NCBI GenBank assembly: GCA_033239005.1
Contig: BSQZ01000029.1
Coordinates: 1,303,501 to 1,367,500, forward strand
Source of the DNA: Lamellibrachia satsuma
Lineage: Eukaryota; Annelida; Polychaeta; Sabellida; Siboglinidae
Length of the DNA: 64,000 nucleotides
Direction: 5' to 3'
Shown: one piece after another, positions 1 through 11,508 of the stretch
Layout of the letters: every line of letters starts with the position of its first letter
Position numbering within the stretch: position 1 is the first letter of the stretch
Made by a program: the position numbers and the translations under genes
Notes under the pieces: model-generated
Databases searched by the model: none
The model's input: only the letters and a program-made list of their open reading frames with translations
What the model was told of the DNA's origin: nothing

Positions 1-505
1 CATAGCATCGACCCTAGTCAAACATCTGAACATGTTGGGGCAATAAGTTAAATAATTCATTGACCTGTCTGTTAACTCACTCACCTCTAATTAAAAGTGT
101 ATCGAAACTTTGCATTATTCTACCCCATATAAAAGCTGTGCACTCAGATTTGAGCTGCCATTGTGACTATACATCACTGATGCAGGGTCATGACAGACAG
201 TTCAATATTTGCAATCATTTACCTGTAGTGGCATGTCAAAGTATCCGGTGTTGACAGGTAGACTTTGATTTGGTGTGGGGGTTCACTGGTGTCAGTAGGG
301 AGCAGGTACAGGTGTTACTCATGTCACTTCAAGGTGTCACATAGTTAGTCTACTTCCACAGCCACACAGAATGTCAACCAAAGAGTTCACCCATTGCTTT
401 CACTCATCACATAATTACTCTGTATGGTCTGTGTCCAATGGTTCTCAGTGTGAGCAAAGTTACACCTGAATGTTTTTAATCACAGAGACCTGTACTCTAA
501 TTGTA
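1..505. other. Unique sequence, no gene seen
   Basis: No exon, RNA gene or repeat family could be recognised. The only open frame (60-254, 64 codons) has no motif or splice context and looks like chance. Confidence 0.5.
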
Positions 506-975
506 AGGCTCTGCCCATGAAGGGCCCCTAGAACTCACATAAAATATGGCTTTGTCCACGAAAGGCCCCCTAGGATTCACATATAACACAGCTCTGTCCA
601 TGAAAGGCCCCTTATGACTCACGTAGAACACAGCTCTGTCCATGAAAGACCCCCCAGGACTCACATAGAACACAGCTCTGTCCATGAAAGGCCCCCCTAT
701 GACTCACGTAGAACACAGCTCTGTCCATGAAAGGCCCCCTAGAACTCACATAGAGCACAGCTCTGTCCACAAAAGGCCCCCTAGGACTGACATACAACAC
801 AGCTCTGTCCTCAAAAGGCCCCCTAGGACTCACATAGAACACGGCTCTGTCCTCGAAAGGCCTGCTAGGACTCACATAGAACACGGCTCTGTCCTCGAAA
901 GGCCCCCTAGGACTCACATAGAACACGGCTCTGTCCTCGAAAGGCCGCCTAGGACTCACATAGAACACAACAAGG
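506..975. repeat. 42-bp minisatellite, about 11 copies
   Basis: The unit combines an ACTCACATAGAACACAGCTC-type half with a TGTCC(A/T)(C/T)GAAAGGCCCCCT half. Landmarks recur exactly 42 bp apart (for example TGAAAG at 601, 643 and 685). Because 42 is a multiple of three, both strands stay open for more than 100 codons. I read those frames as a by-product of the array and not as a protein. Confidence 0.9.
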
Positions 976-1559
976 AAAGGGAAATTCATGGGAAACTAGA
1001 CCTAGGATATCTGTGCCCTTTTCCAATTGTCCATTCTCTGGAACCCCACACTCCCAACATATCGCTTTTTGAAGGTACACACTCGTACAGTCGTGTGGTA
1101 TAAACTGTCTATTCTAACATCTTCACCACCCAAATTTGTTTTATGAACCACAATTTTAGAATAGATATAATTTATACTGAATAACATGAGTTAATTAAGC
1201 ACAATCAGACTTTGTATATTGAAAGATGAAGTACAGGTAAATGAAGGCCACGTATTGTGTGCATTCTGCAGCTGGTCTGACTGGTGCAAGCAATCAGTTG
1301 ATCACAGTACAATCAACGAGAAACCTTTTCCCACTGAAGCAGGAAATTTGTTTTCAAAGGATTGCTTTAGTGTTTGTGAAACCTCCCCCATTGCTTTCCT
1401 CTTTGCAAGCTGCATGATGTCCAATCCATCATACTCATACACCAGGAGACATGTGTCTACTTCACACTTCTCTGTCTTCCTGGTCTCTCTGTCAGTGAAT
1501 CTCTCACATGTCACAGGTTGTTGAACTATGTAATTATCATGTAGATTAAAAATGGTTTA
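976..1559. other. Unique sequence with weak open frames
   Basis: Open frames on both strands overlap at about 1220-1520. The minus-strand one (1302-1514, 70 codons) has a protein-like composition but no recognised domain and no convincing splice sites. I do not call it a gene. Confidence 0.4.
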
Positions 1560-1810
1560 TATTGTATATGTGCATGAATACTTTTCCATGCATCTGTACA
1601 TACTTGTATGTATGGCATTGTATGAACACATGCATGTTTGTGTGTACATGCATGCACACGTGTGTGTGCATGTGTGTGGTGCATGCATGCATGCGTGCAT
1701 ATGTGCATGCATGTACGTGTATGTGCATGCATGTGTGTGTGCATGCATGCGTGCATGTGAGCATGCAGGCATGCGTGCGTGAATGCATGCGTGCACATGT
1801 TTGTGATTGG
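1560..1810. repeat. TGCATG/TGTG-rich microsatellite
   Basis: Irregular runs of TGCATG, GTGTGTG and CATGCG give long alternating purine-pyrimidine stretches, a composition prone to left-handed DNA. It is open in several frames on both strands purely because of its composition. Confidence 0.85.
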
Positions 1811-2284
1811 GTATACATATACTTGATGGTATTTCTGTGTTATGGCTGCAGAAGCTGGCTAACTAGGTGCAATCAGGGCTCATGGGTGTCTTGCTGGCTA
1901 CACTGGGTTCACTGGTCTATGCACAGCCACAGCTGAAAAAATCATGGGTCCCTATGAAACATTGATACCTTTATAGCACAAAAACCTACTTTTAGCACTG
2001 TTCATTGTTTCTTTATTCACCCAGCATGGTACCCTAATGAAGACAACACAGCGGCAATGTTTAATATAAAGATTATGTAAAGAAATGTTTATGTAATTTA
2101 AAGAAATGTAAAGGTTATATATAGATCCATCATGGCTGAGCTGTTTGTTGAAACACCAACTTGACTTCTCTGTTGTCAATTCACTGTTCTACTGAACTAC
2201 TAGGGCAGGCCAGTATAGGGATTGAAACAATTTACCCAAGCTGCCAGGTGTTTCAAACCTGATCTACCTTAGAAGTATTGGAAC
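1811..2284. other. Unique sequence, no gene seen
   Basis: AT-rich sequence up to the start of a SINE. No exon-like open frame with splice borders was found. Confidence 0.45.
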
Positions 2285-2314
2285 TATGCGGAGCAGTAGC
2301 AGAGTAGTTAGAAC

Positions 2315-2471
2315 TAATGTTGGGAATCGGTTGGAATTTCATAATCGATCATCGGTTATAATCGGATGGCACCAACCGATCAACTTTCAATTATATTTAT
2401 ATTATCGCTTATAATCGATTGGGCCTAGTTATTAAACACTACATATCAATTAACATTACAATTTATATGAA

Positions 2472-2559
<88 letters not shown>

Positions 2560-2856
2560 TGGAACTTCTTTGGAACTGAAACTCCTTTATTCGATGGAGA
2601 ACATTGTCATGTCCAAGTATTCCGTGGTCGAGGGGCCGTCTTATTTCCACACCAGAGACTGGGCTTTGTATTTCTCGCATTTCATCCGTCAAACATACCA
2701 TATTTCGTAACCAATGACACGCAGAGTCGCGGATCTATTCAAGCATTTGTTTTGCATTTTCCCCGATAATCGATTATGGATTTCATAATTGATCGTCACA
2801 TTGCTAAAGCCCAACCAATCGATTTTCGATTATAATTGATCATCAGAACAACACTA
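2315..2856. mobile_element. Nonautonomous hAT-like element, 542 bp
   Basis: The ends are imperfect inverted repeats: TAATGTTG on the left, and TAGTGTTG when the right end is read on the other strand. Each end is followed by several ATCGATTATAATCG-like subterminal motifs. An 8-bp direct duplication flanks it, GTTAGAAC on the left and GTTAGAGG on the right (6 of 8 match). An 8-bp target duplication and this type of end fit the hAT superfamily. No transposase frame is present. It interrupts a SINE and contains a (TA)n run. Confidence 0.65.
2473..2558. repeat. (TA)n microsatellite, about 43 units
   Basis: An uninterrupted TA dinucleotide run inside the hAT-like element. The Tyr-Ile polymers it would encode on either strand are artefacts. 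Confidence 0.97.
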
Positions 2857-3290
2857 GTTAGAGGTTGGACTCTCAGTGAAGAGAACAACACTAGTTAGAA
2901 GGTTGGACTCTCAGTGAAGAGAACAACACTAGTTAGAAGGTTGGACTCTCAATGAAGAGAACAACACTAGTTAGAAGGTTGGACTCTCAGTGAAGAGAAC
3001 AACACTAGTTAGAAGGTTGGACTCAGTGAAGAGAACAACACTAGTTAGAAGGTTGGTCTGTCAGTGAAGAGAACAACACTAGTTAGAAGGTTGGACTCTC
3101 AGTGAAGAGAACAACACTAGTTAGAAGGTTGGACTCTCAGTGAAGAGAACAACACTAGTTAGAAGGTTGGACTCAGTGAAGAGAACAACACTAGTTAGAA
3201 GGTTGGACTCTCAATGAAGAGAACAACACTAGTTAGAAGGTTGGTCTCTCAGTGAAGAGAACAACACTAGTTAGAAGGTTGGACTGTCAA
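2857..3290. repeat. 38-bp minisatellite built from a transposon/SINE junction, about 12 copies
   Basis: Each unit joins GTTAGAAGGTTGGACTCTCA (SINE body) to GTGAAGAGAACAACACTA. The last bases, AACAACACTA, equal the right end of the hAT-like element. The two parts meet at AGAAC, which is present both in the SINE body and just inside the transposon end. Some units are 34 bp because CTCT or a similar stretch is missing. Confidence 0.88.
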
Positions 3291-3779
3291 TCAAGAGAAC
3301 CATTTGAATACTCTTGCTGCCATTTTGAAGCTTGTGTAGTTTTGTTCATGTTGTGTCAGTTCACTCAGTACACGTGAGGTGCTTGTGGTGGATATAACAA
3401 AGGTTTATAGATTAATAATCTTTGTGTAGCAATTGTAGTGTGGTTAAATGCCAACAAAGTCAAATTGGTGTTGGAATGAATAGGTCTGCGAGGAGGTGAA
3501 GTGCAAAGTGCTGTACAGGGTCCTAAGGACTGGAGACCATGCTATATAATCATTTATGAGCTCAACATTTTTTAACATAGTAGAGTTTATTAAACATCTT
3601 CAATACAGTTTTGAACTAGTAATGAAATAAGCCACAGTGTCGCTGTAGCGGGCCGCCATAGTCAAATACCATAAACCAATATTTAACAAGATTTAACAAG
3701 ATTTGCCATCCAAGCCAAAGGCCCAGATGGCAAGTGGACAAGGAAGCCATTGGCTTATCGAGAGTCCAACAATGTTCAC

Positions 3780-5999
3780 CTACTTATAACCCGCCCTTCT
3801 GATATATGTGTCAACCTTGTTTTTAAACATATTCACGCTGCTAGCAGTTACACAATCTGTAGACAGTTTGTTCCATTCATTTACTGTCCTCTGTGAGAAC
3901 GAGTGCTTCCTGATGTCCAATCTACATTGATCCTTTACTACTTTTACCTCATGTCCTCTAGTTCTGCTATCCTTCTTGAGTGAGAAAAACATATTTCTAT
4001 CAATATTTTCATACCCATTCAATATCTTAAAAACTTCAATCTGATCTCCTCTTAACCTCCTTGTCTCTAGAGTTGTTAAACCACATTCTTTCAGGCGTTC
4101 TTCATAACTAAGGTCTCTAAGTTCTGGAATCATTTTAGTTGCTCTCCTTTGTATGCGTTCAAGCGTATCTATATCCTTCTTACGATATGGTCTCCATGCT
4201 TGTATACAGTATTCTAAATGAGGTCTAACTATTGCTTTATAAAGAGGTATAATTAACTTTTTTCCCTTGTATGTTATGTTTCTTCTAATCAATCCAAGAA
4301 TTTGATTACCCTTTGAAGCTGCAATACCACACTGCTCTGAAACTTTCATATCAGCGCTTATTGTTACACCTAAGTCCTTTTCTTTTACAGTAGTACCAAG
4401 AACAGTAGCTCCCATTTTATAGTTTACATTCAAGTTCCCATGTCCTGTATGTAGGCATTTACATTTCCCAAAATTGAACAGCATCTGCCATTTCTCAGAC
4501 CATTTCACTAATCTGTCTAGATCGTTTTGTAAATGTTGTTTATCACCATCAGTATTAACCTTTCTAAACAGTTTTGTGTCGTCCGCAAATTTCAGTACGT
4601 TACTTGTTATACTGTCTTCCAAGTCATTGATATAAATTAAGAATAATATAGGTCCTAATACTGATCCTTGAGGTACCCCACTCAAAACCGATTTCCAATT
4701 TGAAACTTCGCCATCTACTACAACTCGTTGTCTTCTGTCAGTCAGCCATTGTTCTATCCAGTCAGTTATGCTATCCCCAATACCATGGGCTTTTAATTTA
4801 AGTAGCAATCTTTGATGTGGCACTTTGTCAAAAGCTTTCTGAAAATCTAAGTAGATAATATCTACTGGCGATCCCTCGTCTATCCACTTAGTGATTTCTT
4901 CCAAAAAACATAACACATTTGTTAAGCATGACCTCGCTTTAAGGAATCCATGTTGAGATGAATTTAATAATTTATGCTTAACGAGGAAGTCCACCATATG
5001 GTCTTTAATTAACCTTTCTAATAATTTACAAATCACTGACGTTAAACTCACTGGTCTGTAATTCTCTGACTTATTTCTCGAACCCTTTTTAAATAATGGT
5101 ATGATGTTTGCTTCTTTCCATTCAAACGGAACAACTCCCTCTTTTAATGACAAGTTGAATACTCTTGCAAGTGGTATACTGATTTGATCTACTGTTTCCA
5201 TTAGTAATTTTGGAGGAATCCCATCCACTCCCGGTGATTTGTTATCCTTCATTGCCTTTATTTTCCTAGCTACCAATTCTGAAGTTACAACTAACGGTCC
5301 TAAATAGTCAGATTTAGTCCCCTGAAATTTAGCATCAGCAACTGGTAATGAACTAATATCTTCTTTTGTAAACACTGAACTGAAGTAACCATTTAGGTCT
5401 TTCGCCATTAAAAACCCCTGTGATATTATATTTCCAGCACTGTCTTCTAGAGGTCCAACCTTGTCTTGTACGTTTTGTTTACTCCTGACATATGCATAAA
5501 AACTCTTGCTGTCAGTTTTTATGTTACATGCCAGTTTTTGCTCATAGCTTCTTTTAGATTGTCTGATTTCAGTTGTAGCTGCATTAAGTGCCTCTTTGTA
5601 TTTTGCATAGTCTTCTTCCTTTCTGGTACGCCTATAAACCCTCCACATAGTTTGTTTTAGCATTATTTTTCTAATTGCCTCTTTTGACACGTGTTTCTTT
5701 CTACACCGTTTTCCTTGTTTTCGGAAGGGAACAAATTTATCAATGATACTCTCAATTTCATATTTTAGAATATTCCAGCATTCAATTGCAGTCTTATTCA
5801 TCAGCATGTTATTCCAATCTAGCTGTGCTAAGTATTTTCTCATATCTTTGTAGTTACCTTTGTAGAAGTTTCTCTTGTACGTTTTCTTATTTTTACTTTC
5901 TGATTTTACATTGATGTCAAAATGTATTTGATTATGGTCACTATTACCCAATGGTTCAAATATTTTTACATTGTCCACTAATTCTTTTTGTGATGACAA
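3780..5999 (-). CDS. LINE ORF2, C-terminal endonuclease edge plus reverse transcriptase (739 codons)
   Basis: This is the RT part of ORF2 of the CR1-type element, the enzyme that copies the element's RNA into DNA at a nicked target. It opens with the end of an AP-type endonuclease domain (GNSDHNQIHFD, holding the conserved SDH). It continues with a basic helical linker and then the RT core: DFQKAFDKVPHQ, SGVPQGSVLGPILF and FADDTKLF with the catalytic Asp pair. The thumb region follows (DLGVTISADM, HLEYCIQAW). The frame from the endonuclease is open throughout, but the upstream endonuclease lies in other frames because of indels, so the full enzyme is not encoded. The listed start is only the first Met in the open frame. 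A 64-codon plus-strand frame at 5466-5660 is its shadow. Confidence 0.93.
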   Translation of the reverse strand: MSSQKELVDNVKIFEPLGNSDHNQIHFDINVKSESKNKKTYKRNFYKGNYKDMRKYLAQLDWNNMLMNKTAIECWNILKYEIESIIDKFVPFRKQGKRCRKKHVSKEAIRKIMLKQTMWRVYRRTRKEEDYAKYKEALNAATTEIRQSKRSYEQKLACNIKTDSKSFYAYVRSKQNVQDKVGPLEDSAGNIISQGFLMAKDLNGYFSSVFTKEDISSLPVADAKFQGTKSDYLGPLVVTSELVARKIKAMKDNKSPGVDGIPPKLLMETVDQISIPLARVFNLSLKEGVVPFEWKEANIIPLFKKGSRNKSENYRPVSLTSVICKLLERLIKDHMVDFLVKHKLLNSSQHGFLKARSCLTNVLCFLEEITKWIDEGSPVDIIYLDFQKAFDKVPHQRLLLKLKAHGIGDSITDWIEQWLTDRRQRVVVDGEVSNWKSVLSGVPQGSVLGPILFLIYINDLEDSITSNVLKFADDTKLFRKVNTDGDKQHLQNDLDRLVKWSEKWQMLFNFGKCKCLHTGHGNLNVNYKMGATVLGTTVKEKDLGVTISADMKVSEQCGIAASKGNQILGLIRRNITYKGKKLIIPLYKAIVRPHLEYCIQAWRPYRKKDIDTLERIQRRATKMIPELRDLSYEERLKECGLTTLETRRLRGDQIEVFKILNGYENIDRNMFFSLKKDSRTRGHEVKVVKDQCRLDIRKHSFSQRTVNEWNKLSTDCVTASSVNMFKNKVDTYIRRAGYK

Positions 6000-6660
6000 A
6001 ACTATATCTAATACATTTTCTCCCTGGTTGGTTCTAGTACGTGCTGAGTAAGAAAGCTATCCTGGATTAAACATAGAAATTGTTGATCCTCAATCCCTGT
6101 GCTCTCTAGAGAATTCCATTGTATGTGTCCATGGTTAAAATCTCCCATTATGATACATTCCCTTTACTAACTTCCTTTATAGCGTTTTTTATTTTTGTGT
6201 TGTCCTCTTCGTTTATGTTTGGACTTGGTAAACTAATCCAACAGTTAATTTTGAATTTCCTGAAACAATTTTGCACCAAGCAGCTTCATCGCAATCTGCT
6301 TCCCTTTCTAGTTTCATTTCATAAGCCTGAATAGATTCTTTAACATATAAAATAACTCCCCGCCCTTCTTCCTATTCGATCTTTCCTAAACATTACGTAT
6401 CCTGTCAGTCCTAATTCAGCATCTGTTATATCTATGTTGGCCCATGATTCAGTTATACCAATTATGTGAGGGTCAATATCTTCTACCATAATGTTTAATT
6501 CGCTTTTTCTTATTTACTATGCTCCTTGCATTTAAACATACGCATCTATAACCTTTTTCAGAGATGTTTTTCGGATGATTTGATATTGGTTTATCTGTGC
6601 TAGTGGTCTCTTGTTCTGCTTGAGACACCTCTAGGTAACCCCCTGCACTTCTAGTTTAAA
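6000..6660 (-). pseudogene. Broken AP-endonuclease region of LINE ORF2
   Basis: Aligning by eye to the second copy at 63233-63826 shows the same endonuclease landmarks (ITESW, ILYV and MGDFNH regions). Here several single-base gaps scatter them over three frames. Confidence 0.8.
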
Positions 6661-7545
6661 GAATGTTTACTTCCAAAATATTTGTCATTGTACCCAAGTC
6701 GCTATCTACTGCTGCTGAAAGTTTGTCCGCGAATACTGCCGCCCCTTTCCACTTAAATGAAGCCCATCCTTCATGTACATATCACCCTCCCAACAAAACT
6801 TTCCCATAAATCCACAAATCCAACTTCCTCTTCCCTACACAGCCTCTGGACTAACATGTTAATTGCCATCCCCGACAATTTCGATATTTATGACCCCTCC
6901 TGCCCATCACAGGTAAAATCCCTGACAGTATTACCTGCTCAACCCGCGCCTGTTTTAGTGTTCTGACCAACTGCCTATATTTCCTAACTATGGCAGTTGT
7001 ACCCTCCTCTCTACGTTATTTGTCCCTACATGTACTAAAACAGATCCACCCTTACCCGAGCCTACGATGTTTTTACCCTCTCAGTTATCGCCTCTATTTT
7101 GGCTCCAGGCAAGCAGACCACCACATCATCTCCCTTGTTTAAGACTCTGTCGGTCTTCCTAACTATCGAATCCCCCACAAACACCCTCGCTCTCTTCCTC
7201 ACCCCCTCTATCACTGCTGCAGAATAACTCTTCCTTTCGATCCCCTCCATCACATTCTGTCCTGACCCCTTCCCTTCCGTCTCCCCCACTCCCTTCTCCT
7301 TCCCTCCTGTCTCCCCTACTCCCCTCTCCTTCACTCCGGTTGTTTTCCCTCCCGTCTCCCCCACTCCCTTCTCCTTCCCTCCTGTCTCCGCTACTCCCCT
7401 CTCCTTCACCCCGGTTGTCTTCCCTCCCGTCTCCCCCACTCCCTTCTCCTTCCCTCCTGTCTCCCCTACTCCCCTCTCCTTCACCCCGGTTGTCTTCCCT
7501 CCCGTTCCTTTCCTTCCCGTCTCCTTACGTCCTGTCTCCCTATAT
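6661..7545 (-). pseudogene. LINE ORF1 with SGNH-esterase motifs and internal 25-residue repeats
   Basis: The minus frame at 7484-7062 encodes three near copies of a 25-residue Gly/Lys/Glu-rich block (75 bp each, about 7250-7520). It is followed by VFVGDSIVRK, whose GDS matches the nucleophile block of SGNH hydrolases, and by CLPGAKI. Downstream, in another frame near 6760, lies MKDGLHLSGKG, which fits the Asp-x-x-His block. The frame between the blocks is interrupted. CR1 ORF1 proteins often carry such an esterase, thought to act on lipids. The + strand of the repeat part is almost pure pyrimidine. Confidence 0.78.
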
Positions 7546-8640
7546 GTAGAGAAAGTAATCAGTATATCATTACTTGCTAATTATGCAGTACAATAAAACA
7601 GTGATAACTTTTTGTTGTTGTTTGTACAACCTTGGGCGATGTTGTTTGTATAACCTTGGGCGATGTTAACACAAAGAATCATGTTTAGCCCCTGACTTGT
7701 TGACTTAGTTAGATGTTGATCCTGATTTAGTGTTATGTAGCATTAGAAACATATTAATTAGAAAAGATGAGAGATTAATTGTAATTAAATAGATTTAGTG
7801 TAATGAAATGAATGCAGTGGCTTCACTAGCACATAATAAATGTTGCTTTCGTGAGGAGTGAGTAGGGTAACTTAAAGGGGTCAGTTGGCACACCTGCAGG
7901 GCAGGTAGCAAAGTGTTGGCATTCTGACCTGGACGTGACAGTGGCTGTAGTGTATCTACAACAGTTCTTACCATCTCATTTCACAAGTAATATGATAACA
8001 CGGTAAGTTATGTTGGTATGAGTAAATCACTATGCATTTAACTGAAAATTCATTAAAAAAATACTAGTATCAAGTATCTATTTATTTCAGTTAATACTTC
8101 TCACAATTTCTATCTTCATTATTAACTCCTCAGTTTGCGCACTCTTTGTAAGTAATATTCTTTATTTTGATTCACTTTTCAATATACCCAAGTTCCATTT
8201 CCTTTAAGGATGCGAGTGTTGAAATACTCTCTGATGTCCAGCCAGTGGTTGAACATGTCCAGAAAGTAGTTTTTCCTGCAAGTGAGGCATTTTCATGACA
8301 ACAATATTGGTCATCAATAAAAGTCACTGATATGTAGCACCTAGGCTTTGTTCAGTGGTTAACAACCCACTAGATTGTATCGGCCCATGAAACAGCTATT
8401 GGACATATATACTTGTTAACTAGCCACAAGTCAGGCTTCAATCATAATTATCATCTAGGCTAGGCCCTGAGGACATGCATGTCTACTGCACCTATTTAGC
8501 AAGCTGTCAGAGTGACTGCTACAGACAGGGCAGGCAAATGGCAGTCTCGTGTAGGGATCAGTTAGATTGATTCTAATTGAGAGGACTGCATAAAGAGGGA
8601 TATAAGAAACAGAGGAGGATGACAACTGGAGGCTGCCGAT
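7546..8640. other. Unique sequence, no gene seen
   Basis: AT-rich sequence with a short two-copy duplication (TTGTTTGTACAACCTTGGGC-like, about 7615-7665). No exon or element was recognised. Confidence 0.45.
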
Positions 8641-8644
8641 AGGG

Positions 8645-9016
8645 AGAAGTTGGAAGGGGTAACAGCTGGGGTGGTGCAGCAGTACATGAACTAGCCTCAC
8701 CCCTTTATAAAGGGAGCAAGGAAAGGGATAACAGCTGGGATGGTGCAGCAGTACATGAACTAGCCTCACCCCTTTATAAAGGGAACAAGGAAAGAGATAA
8801 CATCTGGGGTGGTGCAGCAGTACATGAACTAGCCTCACCCCTTTATAAAGGGAGCAAGGAAAGAGATAACAGCTGGGGCGGTGCAGCAGTACATGAACTA
8901 GCCTCACCCCTTTATAAAGGGAACAAGGAAAGAGATAACATCTGGGGTGGTGCAGCAGTACATGAACTAGCCTCACCCCATTTTAAAGGGAGCAAGGAAA
9001 GAGATAACATCTGGGG
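8645..9016. repeat. 69-bp minisatellite, about 5 copies
   Basis: The unit contains GCAGCAGTACATGAACTAGC followed by CTCACCCCTTTATAAAGGGA, so each copy carries the palindrome CCCTTTATAAAGGG. The period of 69 keeps a minus frame open (8455-8976). I treat that frame as an artefact. Confidence 0.9.
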
Positions 9017-11508
9017 CCTACTTCAATCTATACCTAACTTGCGTTGTTGTTCTGCATAAGTGACGTTTAGTGGCATAAATAAAGGGTAATTTAACAGGAC
9101 ACAGCATCAGGACTCATCAGTTCATGTTCAGAAAGATTCGGACAGCGTATCTGTGATTTATTTTTGTATGCCATATCATATGGCATATGCTTCCAGACAG
9201 CTGAGGTTTTAATTATTTTAAGTGTCTGAATAAATTTGGCCAATATGGTGCTATTTTTATTTAAATTTTTTCCCACTGACCCGTTTTTGTATTAGAAAAA
9301 ATCTGTAAACCAACTAATAAAAAATAAAAGGCCTAAGTAGAATGATCTAACAAATAATAGGGCTAATAGTCTTATATAAGTGGAATGATCGCACAAATAA
9401 TGTGTTTGCATACATGCATGCATTCATACATGCATCCATGCATCCACACATACATTGAACTGACAGATAATAGGGGCTTGTATACAATAACCTGAATGTG
9501 AGTGAGAGTGTTTGTTTTATGTAGAACACACTATAATATATCTCTTGAGCCCTGTCCGTGATAAGATACACATATTAACTGTTGATTCTGCCACTCCCCA
9601 GTCATTTCACAGGAAACTGTGGTTGATTAGGCCTGCAATGTGCAGTTGTCAGTGAGGCCAGTCTGCTGGACATACCTGTGGCTTCACTGGCCAGTTCACA
9701 GGGCTGCACGTATAGAAAGTGGATGTTTACCTGACATGGACCATTGACGATGTAAGCATTCTATGCAACATCCAATGCAATCTTAAACCTGTTGCAACAG
9801 TCTACTGAGTCACACTCAAGTGTTGGTTACTCTAGCAAGTAACAGGATGAAACCAGAGAAAGCTTTTTGACTGATCCAATGCATCGAGTTTGACACAACA
9901 ACAGAAGTCTACAGACTATGAGACCACAGCCAGCATTCAGCACAGAATAATCTCCATTGAAACATGCAATCATACAGGTGAAGCAGTAGCTGGTTGTGGA
10001 TTTTCAACAAAGTTGACACTTCTAATGTATTCATGAAGTGTGCTTGTGACATGAATATAGTCAGCCAAAAATAGTCAATGATATGGCCAGTTGAAATCAT
10101 GGATGGTCATGCACACATGTGATTGTAGCCACAAAAATGAGGTATGTTGACTACAGTATACATACATGGGTTTGGGCAACATAGACTGTCTGAGACAGGT
10201 GGTTCTGCAGGTAGTTAATACATCTTTTAAAGTCAATTTAAATGGGATCACAGTAGACAGTGAGACATCCTTTGATTATCTTGTCATAATGACATAATTG
10301 TCACATTTTCAAACTTATTCTGAACTTCAATAGCAAGGGATGAGTTGTTGAACTTGTGGGTGAGATTGGTTTTTGTCTTTGTCACAATTTTACATTTTTG
10401 CAAGCTTATTATATCGTATATTTTCCTATTCTAATGCCATATTTAGCTGATGTATGTGTGTTTAATGTGGACACATCTGTAATAATTAATTACAATGACT
10501 GTATTGTCTTACTAAAGGTGGAGTCCTGTGCTAGATGTTAATTCATGCTAGATATTGTAAGGCAAATGTTTCTAAGTATTAGATATATTTTAAAGATATT
10601 TGTTTCGCAATTTAGCTATATTTAGCAATTAAATTTAACAACAGTATTCTTTTAGTAGGAGTTCAACTGACCTCCAGTCATTGCTCCTTTTACCTCTTGG
10701 ATACTCCTGCCGGTTTTATACACTTCGCAGTTACTGTCTGTACATAATGACACATCATAATAATGTAATCTGTTTGGCAATTTGCTTTGTTCATCACATG
10801 ATTACATCTTGCAATGAAGAAACCTTTGTACAAGAAAATAATATAATATTCTAAATCGCCATCATCGATTCAGTGAAAACAAATCATTAGAAAAGTTATT
10901 TTTAGTGAAATACTTAAGATTATCCAATAACAAATAGATGTTTTGCAAAAATATGCAGCTGCAAAAATTGCTCACATGCTGTCACTGCATGACAAGAAGC
11001 AACATATTATATGTATAAACATCACATGGGTGATTATTATGAATAGTTGCATACATTTTACATCAACATATTTGACCCACTAGTGACATCTCTAACACAA
11101 AATCTAGTGACTTCGACAGGTAATAGTTTTGTGCAACTAGCGAATATGACTGCGTTGTTGACATTTTAAATGGGTAGACTTGAAACAGTTTCCAAGGCTT
11201 GCTATTGACATTGTTTCAACACGATCAAACTGTGGAAAATATATTTGCATGTACCATACATGTATCATGATTCTTGTAAACTATATCGTGTACTGTATAG
11301 TGAGGAAAATATCACAATTCATTGATGCATAGTGAATCGTTTCAACCTTAATTCTTACTGTTATACTCGTGCAAATGTTCCCAGTCTTGCACACAGCTGG
11401 TGTGGTTCACTGTACCCACTGGCTCACTGACCAGCTGTTATACACAACCTTGGCCCCATTCCTAGTTAGCAACAAGACAACACATTAATTAATAGTGTAA
11501 CTCAGCAG
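9017..11508. other. 2.5 kb of unique AT-rich sequence
   Basis: No exon, RNA gene or named element could be seen. Open frames are short (at most 74 codons) and without motifs. A small ATGCATGCA-rich patch lies near 9415-9450. Confidence 0.45.

Larger units (their letters stand above)
2285..3556 (+). mobile_element. tRNA-derived SINE, split by a hAT-like insertion and an array
   Basis: The head (2285-2314) resembles a tRNA A-box region ending in GTAGTTAGAAC. The body resumes after the insertion as GTTGGACTCTCAGTGAAGAG. From about 3290 it continues through a region like the SINE at 48216 and ends in a tail (about 3495-3550) with GTGAAGTGCAAAGTGCTG and CCTAAGGACTGGA. The same tail, with CTTTGAGCAGTCC in better-preserved copies, recurs near 37205 and 48425. 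The insertion and the later expansion lie inside this copy. Confidence 0.7.
3681..7545 (-). mobile_element. CR1-type LINE, nearly complete copy with frame breaks
   Basis: Minus-strand non-LTR retrotransposon of about 3.9 kb. Reading 5' to 3' it holds an ORF1 with an SGNH-esterase-like region (about 7484-6661), an AP-endonuclease region broken by indels (about 6660-6000), and a long RT frame (5999-3780). It ends in two copies of the 10-bp repeat CTTGTTAAAT, with no poly(A). ORF1 esterases and short 3' repeats are known features of CR1 elements. A second copy starting at 60861 is nearly identical, with only about three differences in the first 300 bp of the RT frame, so both are young. At about 6017 this copy lacks one C that the other has, which breaks the endonuclease-RT frame. 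Confidence 0.93.

Noticed and set aside
684..1103. 139-codon plus ORF with His/Arg-rich repeats
   Set aside because: It follows the 42-bp array, which is open on both strands; the non-repeat tail has no motif.
1302..1514. 70-codon minus-strand frame as a possible exon
   Set aside because: Composition is protein-like, but no family is recognised, a plus frame overlaps, and splice borders are not convincing.
5466..5660. 64-codon plus-strand ORF (also at 62641-62835)
   Set aside because: Shadow of the LINE RT frame on the opposite strand, present in both copies for that reason.
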